Positions 60,884-64,000 of a stretch of DNA of 64,000 nucleotides are shown in pieces. The position numbers were made by a program, and so were the translations under genes. Every line of letters starts with the position of its first letter. Positions within the stretch are counted from its first letter, which is position 1. Source of the stretch: Marmoricola sp. (GTDB lineage Bacteria > Actinomycetota > Actinomycetes > Propionibacteriales > Nocardioidaceae); NCBI GenBank assembly GCA_025964775.1, contig JAOPYE010000040.1, positions 248,001 to 312,000 of the forward strand, given 5' to 3'. Below the pieces are notes generated by a model that had not been told where the DNA came from, did no database searches, and saw nothing but the letters and a program-made list of their open reading frames with translations.

Positions 60884-61717
60884 TCACAGGTTCTCCAGGG
60901 CGCCGGTACGGCGGACGATGCCGAGGTAGCCGAGCATGACGACCACCGGTACGACCGCATAGGCAGCAGCGAAGGGCAGGTTGTTGGCGACGCCGTAGTT
61001 GTCTGCGACCACGTTCCCGAGCATCTGCGTCGGCCCGCCGACGATCTTCACCGCGATGTAGTCGCCCATCGTCAGCGAGAACGTGAAGATCGACCCGGCC
61101 ACCAGTGCCGGGAAGACCGACGGCAGCACCACCCGACGGAACGTGGCACGTGCCGGGGCGCCGAGGTCACTGCTGGCTTCGAGCAGTGAGTCCGGGAGTT
61201 TCTCCATGCCCGCGAAGACCGGAAGGATCATGTACGGCAGCCACAGGTAGGCGAGCGTGATCACCAGCCCCGTCAGGCCGTAGCCCGGTGAGATTCCCAG
61301 CCAGGACAGCGGGCCGGACGTCGAGAGCATGCCGCGCCACGCGTAGGCCTTGACCAGGTACGAGGCCCACAAGGGCATCAGCACCGCGATCACCAGCAGC
61401 CGTCTCAGCCGGGGGCTGGCGACCTTGGCCATGAAGAACGCGATCGGCAGCGCCAGCACCGCGTCGACGAGCGTGACGAGCACCGCGACGCCGAGGGTGC
61501 GCAGCGTGATCGTGCGGTAGACCGAGGCCTGGAGCAGCTCACGGAAGTTGTCGAGCGTGAACACCCGGACCAGGTCGCCGGTGAACTCGTTGGTCGTCCA
61601 GAACGCCGCGAGGAAGAGCGCGCCCAAGGCCCCGAGGTAGGCAACTCCGAGCCACAGCAGCGGGGGCAGCAGGAGCAGCCCCGTCCTGGGTCCGGGGGGC
61701 CTTGGGCGCGTCGACAT
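60884..61717 (-). CDS. ABC importer permease, PotB-type
   Basis: 277 residues, six membrane helices. LLEASSDLGAPARATFRRVV is the EAA loop, LPLWASYLVKAYAWRGMLST and MGDYIAVKIVGGPTQMLGNV are characteristic of PotB-type permeases. It lies 10 bp after the binding-protein gene and 10 bp before the other permease; all are one operon. Confidence 0.91.
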   Translation of the reverse strand: MSTRPRPPGPRTGLLLLPPLLWLGVAYLGALGALFLAAFWTTNEFTGDLVRVFTLDNFRELLQASVYRTITLRTLGVAVLVTLVDAVLALPIAFFMAKVASPRLRRLLVIAVLMPLWASYLVKAYAWRGMLSTSGPLSWLGISPGYGLTGLVITLAYLWLPYMILPVFAGMEKLPDSLLEASSDLGAPARATFRRVVLPSVFPALVAGSIFTFSLTMGDYIAVKIVGGPTQMLGNVVADNYGVANNLPFAAAYAVVPVVVMLGYLGIVRRTGALENL

Positions 61718-61727
61718 CAGTGCTGGC

Positions 61728-62921
61728 TCAGCCCTTGATCGCGGTCCAGGCCTGCGTCCAGTCGGCGTACGTCGTGCACTTCACGTTCGTACGTCCGTCA
61801 AGACACGTCGAGACCGGCGTGGTCCAGTACCAGAGCTTCTTGGCGTAGGCCTCGTCGCCGGCGTGGAACGTCGTGCAGAACGACGAGTCCTTGTCGGTGG
61901 TCGCGATCACGTCGCACGCCTTCGCGTTGGCCGGGGCCTCGCCGAAGTAGTACGCCGAGGCCGCGTTGCCCGCCGGACCGCCGATGTAGTCCAGCCAGGC
62001 GTACGCGCAGTTCGGGTGCTTGGACTTGCTCGCGATCATCCAGGTGTCCGACCAGCCGGTCGAGCCCTCCCTCGGGACGAACGCCTTGATCGGCTTCTTG
62101 TCGGCCGCGATCAGGTTCACGATGAACTGCCACGACGTACCGATCACCGAGTCGCCGTTCTCGAACGCCTGCTGCTGCTTGAGGTAGTCCGACCAGTACT
62201 CCGAGACCTGGTGACGCTGGGTCTTCAGGATCGCCACCGCCGCGGCGAGTTGCGTGGCGTCCAGCGCGTAGGGGTTCTTGATACCGAGGCTAGGCTGGGT
62301 GTTCTTCAGGTACAACGCGGCGTCGGCGATGTAGATGGGGGAGTCGTACGGCGTGATCTTGCCGGCGTACGGAGAGGTCGGCGAGAAGACGCTCGCCCAG
62401 CTCGTCGGCGCGGGCTTGACCACGTTGGGGTTGTAGGTCAGCAGGTTCGCGCCCCAGCCCTGCGGCATCCCGTACATCTGGCCGTTGACCGAGTTGTACG
62501 GCTGGTTCTTCAGGAAGCTGCGGATGTCGCCGTAGTTCTTGAGCAACGAGGTGTTGACCGGTGCCACGTCACCCGCGGCGATCAGGCGCAGCGTGGCGTC
62601 ACCGGACGCCGAGACCACGTCGTAGTCGCCGGTCTTGATCAGGTTGACGGCCTCGTCGGAGGTGCCGAAGTACTTCACCGTCGCCTGGCAGCCCGTCGCC
62701 TTCTCGAACGGTGTCACCCAGTCGGTCTTCGGGTCGTTCGTGCCGTCCTCGGCGTACCCGGGCCATGCCAGGATGCTGACCGCACCCTCGTTGTGCCCGA
62801 GCGACGTGGCCATCGGCACGGCGGGGGCCTTGAACCCGCTCACGGTGCCCGAGTTCCCGCACCCTGTCAGGACGAGTGCACCGACGGTGGCTGCGATGGC
62901 CAGTGTGGTAGCGCGTTTCAT
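61728..62921 (-). CDS. ABC importer substrate-binding lipoprotein, PotD-type
   Basis: 397 residues. Signal peptide with lipobox LTGC (Cys about residue 21). The mature protein belongs to the PotD/extracellular-binding-protein group: [80 protein letters not shown]. The four-block pattern matches spermidine/putrescine binders, but residues contacting the ligand were not checked. The start overlaps the ATPase stop as ATGA. Confidence 0.91.
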   Translation of the reverse strand: MKRATTLAIAATVGALVLTGCGNSGTVSGFKAPAVPMATSLGHNEGAVSILAWPGYAEDGTNDPKTDWVTPFEKATGCQATVKYFGTSDEAVNLIKTGDYDVVSASGDATLRLIAAGDVAPVNTSLLKNYGDIRSFLKNQPYNSVNGQMYGMPQGWGANLLTYNPNVVKPAPTSWASVFSPTSPYAGKITPYDSPIYIADAALYLKNTQPSLGIKNPYALDATQLAAAVAILKTQRHQVSEYWSDYLKQQQAFENGDSVIGTSWQFIVNLIAADKKPIKAFVPREGSTGWSDTWMIASKSKHPNCAYAWLDYIGGPAGNAASAYYFGEAPANAKACDVIATTDKDSSFCTTFHAGDEAYAKKLWYWTTPVSTCLDGRTNVKCTTYADWTQAWTAIKG

Positions 62922-63976
62922 GCGGACTCCTCGGTTGGTGGTTGCAGTTCGATGACGTGCTCCGGGAGCCAGGCCAGCTGGATCCGGTCCCCGCGACGGC
63001 TCACACCGTCGTCGTTCAGGTTCTGTCGGAGCACGGTCAGGGTCGGGGACGCTCCTGACGCATCGGGCGGGGCGTCGAGGTCGACCACGTAGTGGTTGGC
63101 GGAGCCGAGGTAGACGACGTCGCGAATCGTGCCGGCGGCCGTGCTCGCGCCGTCCGGTACGTCGGTGAGGTGGATCTTCTCGGGCCTGATGCTGAACATG
63201 CCCTCGCGCCCGATCACGGTCCTGGCGGCCGCTCCGCTGAGCAGGTTGGAGGTGCCGACGAAGCCGGCCACGAAGGCGCTCGTCGGGCTCTCGTACAGCT
63301 CGCGCGGTGTCGCGACCTGCTGGATCCGGCCCTCGTTGAAGACCGCGATCCGGTCGCTCATGGTGAGCGCTTCCTCCTGGTCGTGGGTGACGAAGACGAA
63401 GGTGATCCCGACCTCGCGCTGGATCTCCTTGAGCTCGATCTGCATCTCCCGTCGCAGCTTGAGGTCCAGGGCTCCCAGCGGTTCGTCGAGCAGCAGGACC
63501 TTCGGACGGTTGACCAGCGCGCGGGCGAGCGCGACCCGCTGCCGCTGACCGCCGGAGAGCTGGCTGGGACGCCGATCGCCGTGGGCGTCGAGCCGGACCG
63601 TGGCCAGCGCCTCGGTGGCGCGGGACCGACGTTCGGCCTTGGCGACCTTCTTGACCCGCAGGCCGTACTCGACGTTCTCGAGCACGCTCATGTGCGGGAA
63701 CAGGGCGTAGTCCTGGAAGACGGTGTTCACGTCGCGGCGGAACGGTGGCATCGCGGTGACGTCGGTGCCCGCGAGCTCGATCCGCCCGGTCGTCGGCTGC
63801 TCGAACCCGGCGATGATCCGCAGCACGGTGGTCTTGCCCGAGCCCGAGGGGCCGAGCATGGAGAAGAACTCGCCGTCGGCGATGTCCAGGCTGATGCCGT
63901 CCACGGCACGGACGGATCCGAAGGTCTTTGCCACGTTCGTCAACCGAATCGATGGCGAAACTGCATGGTCACGCAT
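62918..63976 (-). CDS. ABC importer ATPase, PotA-type
   Basis: 352 residues: Walker [18 protein letters not shown] loop [20 protein letters not shown], signature [16 protein letters not shown], Walker [17 protein letters not shown] and His in [16 protein letters not shown], then a C-terminal TOBE-type regulatory domain ([16 protein letters not shown]...[16 protein letters not shown]). First gene of the operon; TACCTT lies 7 nt before ATG 63976. The promoter is at the window edge, so upstream elements are not visible. Confidence 0.94.
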   Translation of the reverse strand: MRDHAVSPSIRLTNVAKTFGSVRAVDGISLDIADGEFFSMLGPSGSGKTTVLRIIAGFEQPTTGRIELAGTDVTAMPPFRRDVNTVFQDYALFPHMSVLENVEYGLRVKKVAKAERRSRATEALATVRLDAHGDRRPSQLSGGQRQRVALARALVNRPKVLLLDEPLGALDLKLRREMQIELKEIQREVGITFVFVTHDQEEALTMSDRIAVFNEGRIQQVATPRELYESPTSAFVAGFVGTSNLLSGAAARTVIGREGMFSIRPEKIHLTDVPDGASTAAGTIRDVVYLGSANHYVVDLDAPPDASGASPTLTVLRQNLNDDGVSRRGDRIQLAWLPEHVIELQPPTEESA

Positions 63977-64000
63977 GAATCAGAAGGTAGTGAAGGTTGT

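Noticed and set aside
1-64000. tRNA or rRNA genes, prophage, autonomous insertion sequence or integrase
   Set aside because: None was recognised by reading both strands; a small ncRNA without known motifs cannot be excluded.

Overview
The window is GC-rich, densely coded actinobacterial chromosome, most like Nocardioides or another Propionibacteriales genus. That assignment is inferred from FbiC (coenzyme F420), the DUF3046-recA-recX order, an actinobacterial LexA box, the long Lhr helicase next to a Nei-type glycosylase, PspC-type sensor kinases and many leaderless-looking promoters. No rRNA, tRNA, CRISPR array, phage or autonomous insertion sequence was seen.

Layout. 1-8.0 kb: the 5' part of fbiC, an F420-type oxidoreductase, a heterodimeric ABC exporter, a YbaK deacylase and a glycerophosphodiesterase. 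8.1-14.5 kb: a tightly coupled fatty-acid operon (two acyl-CoA dehydrogenases, an acyl-CoA ligase and two MpaB/Lcp-like proteins) divergent from a MerR regulator, with CTGTNAC operator arrays. 14.5-18.2 kb: a PspC/LiaF-like envelope-stress module with its kinase and response regulator. 18.3-24.6 kb: an unknown gene, Nei and Lhr.

25.9-38.0 kb holds the most unusual locus: an expanded phosphate-type ABC operon, pstC-pstA-pstS, then a 931-aa binding-protein-like surface protein, a sortase-fold protein without its catalytic residues, a second pstS-like gene, two proteins sharing an unnamed domain (one with Ig-like repeats), and pstB last, closed by a strong hairpin. PstS carries an LAQTG sorting-like signal. 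I infer a phosphate importer built into a surface assembly.

38-51 kb is mostly core metabolism and repair: acetyltransferases, recA/recX under a LexA box, miaB and miaA, dapF. 51-55 kb: a GIY-YIG protein, a thioesterase-MFS pair divergent from an HxlR regulator, and a short-chain dehydrogenase. 55-60 kb: hflX, two DUF2207 genes and lemA. 60-64 kb: a potABCD-type ABC importer on the minus strand.

Several repeat families cross the window: short palindromic elements with constant arms (GGTTTCGAGAC ... CCTCAACCA), one read in frame inside lhr; a 70-bp repeat in two inverted copies; a 460-bp imperfect inverted repeat after recX; and a hairpin with a perfect 28-bp stem after the short-chain dehydrogenase. 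About twenty genes have a -10-like hexamer 6-7 nt before the start codon, the arrangement expected for leaderless mRNAs.
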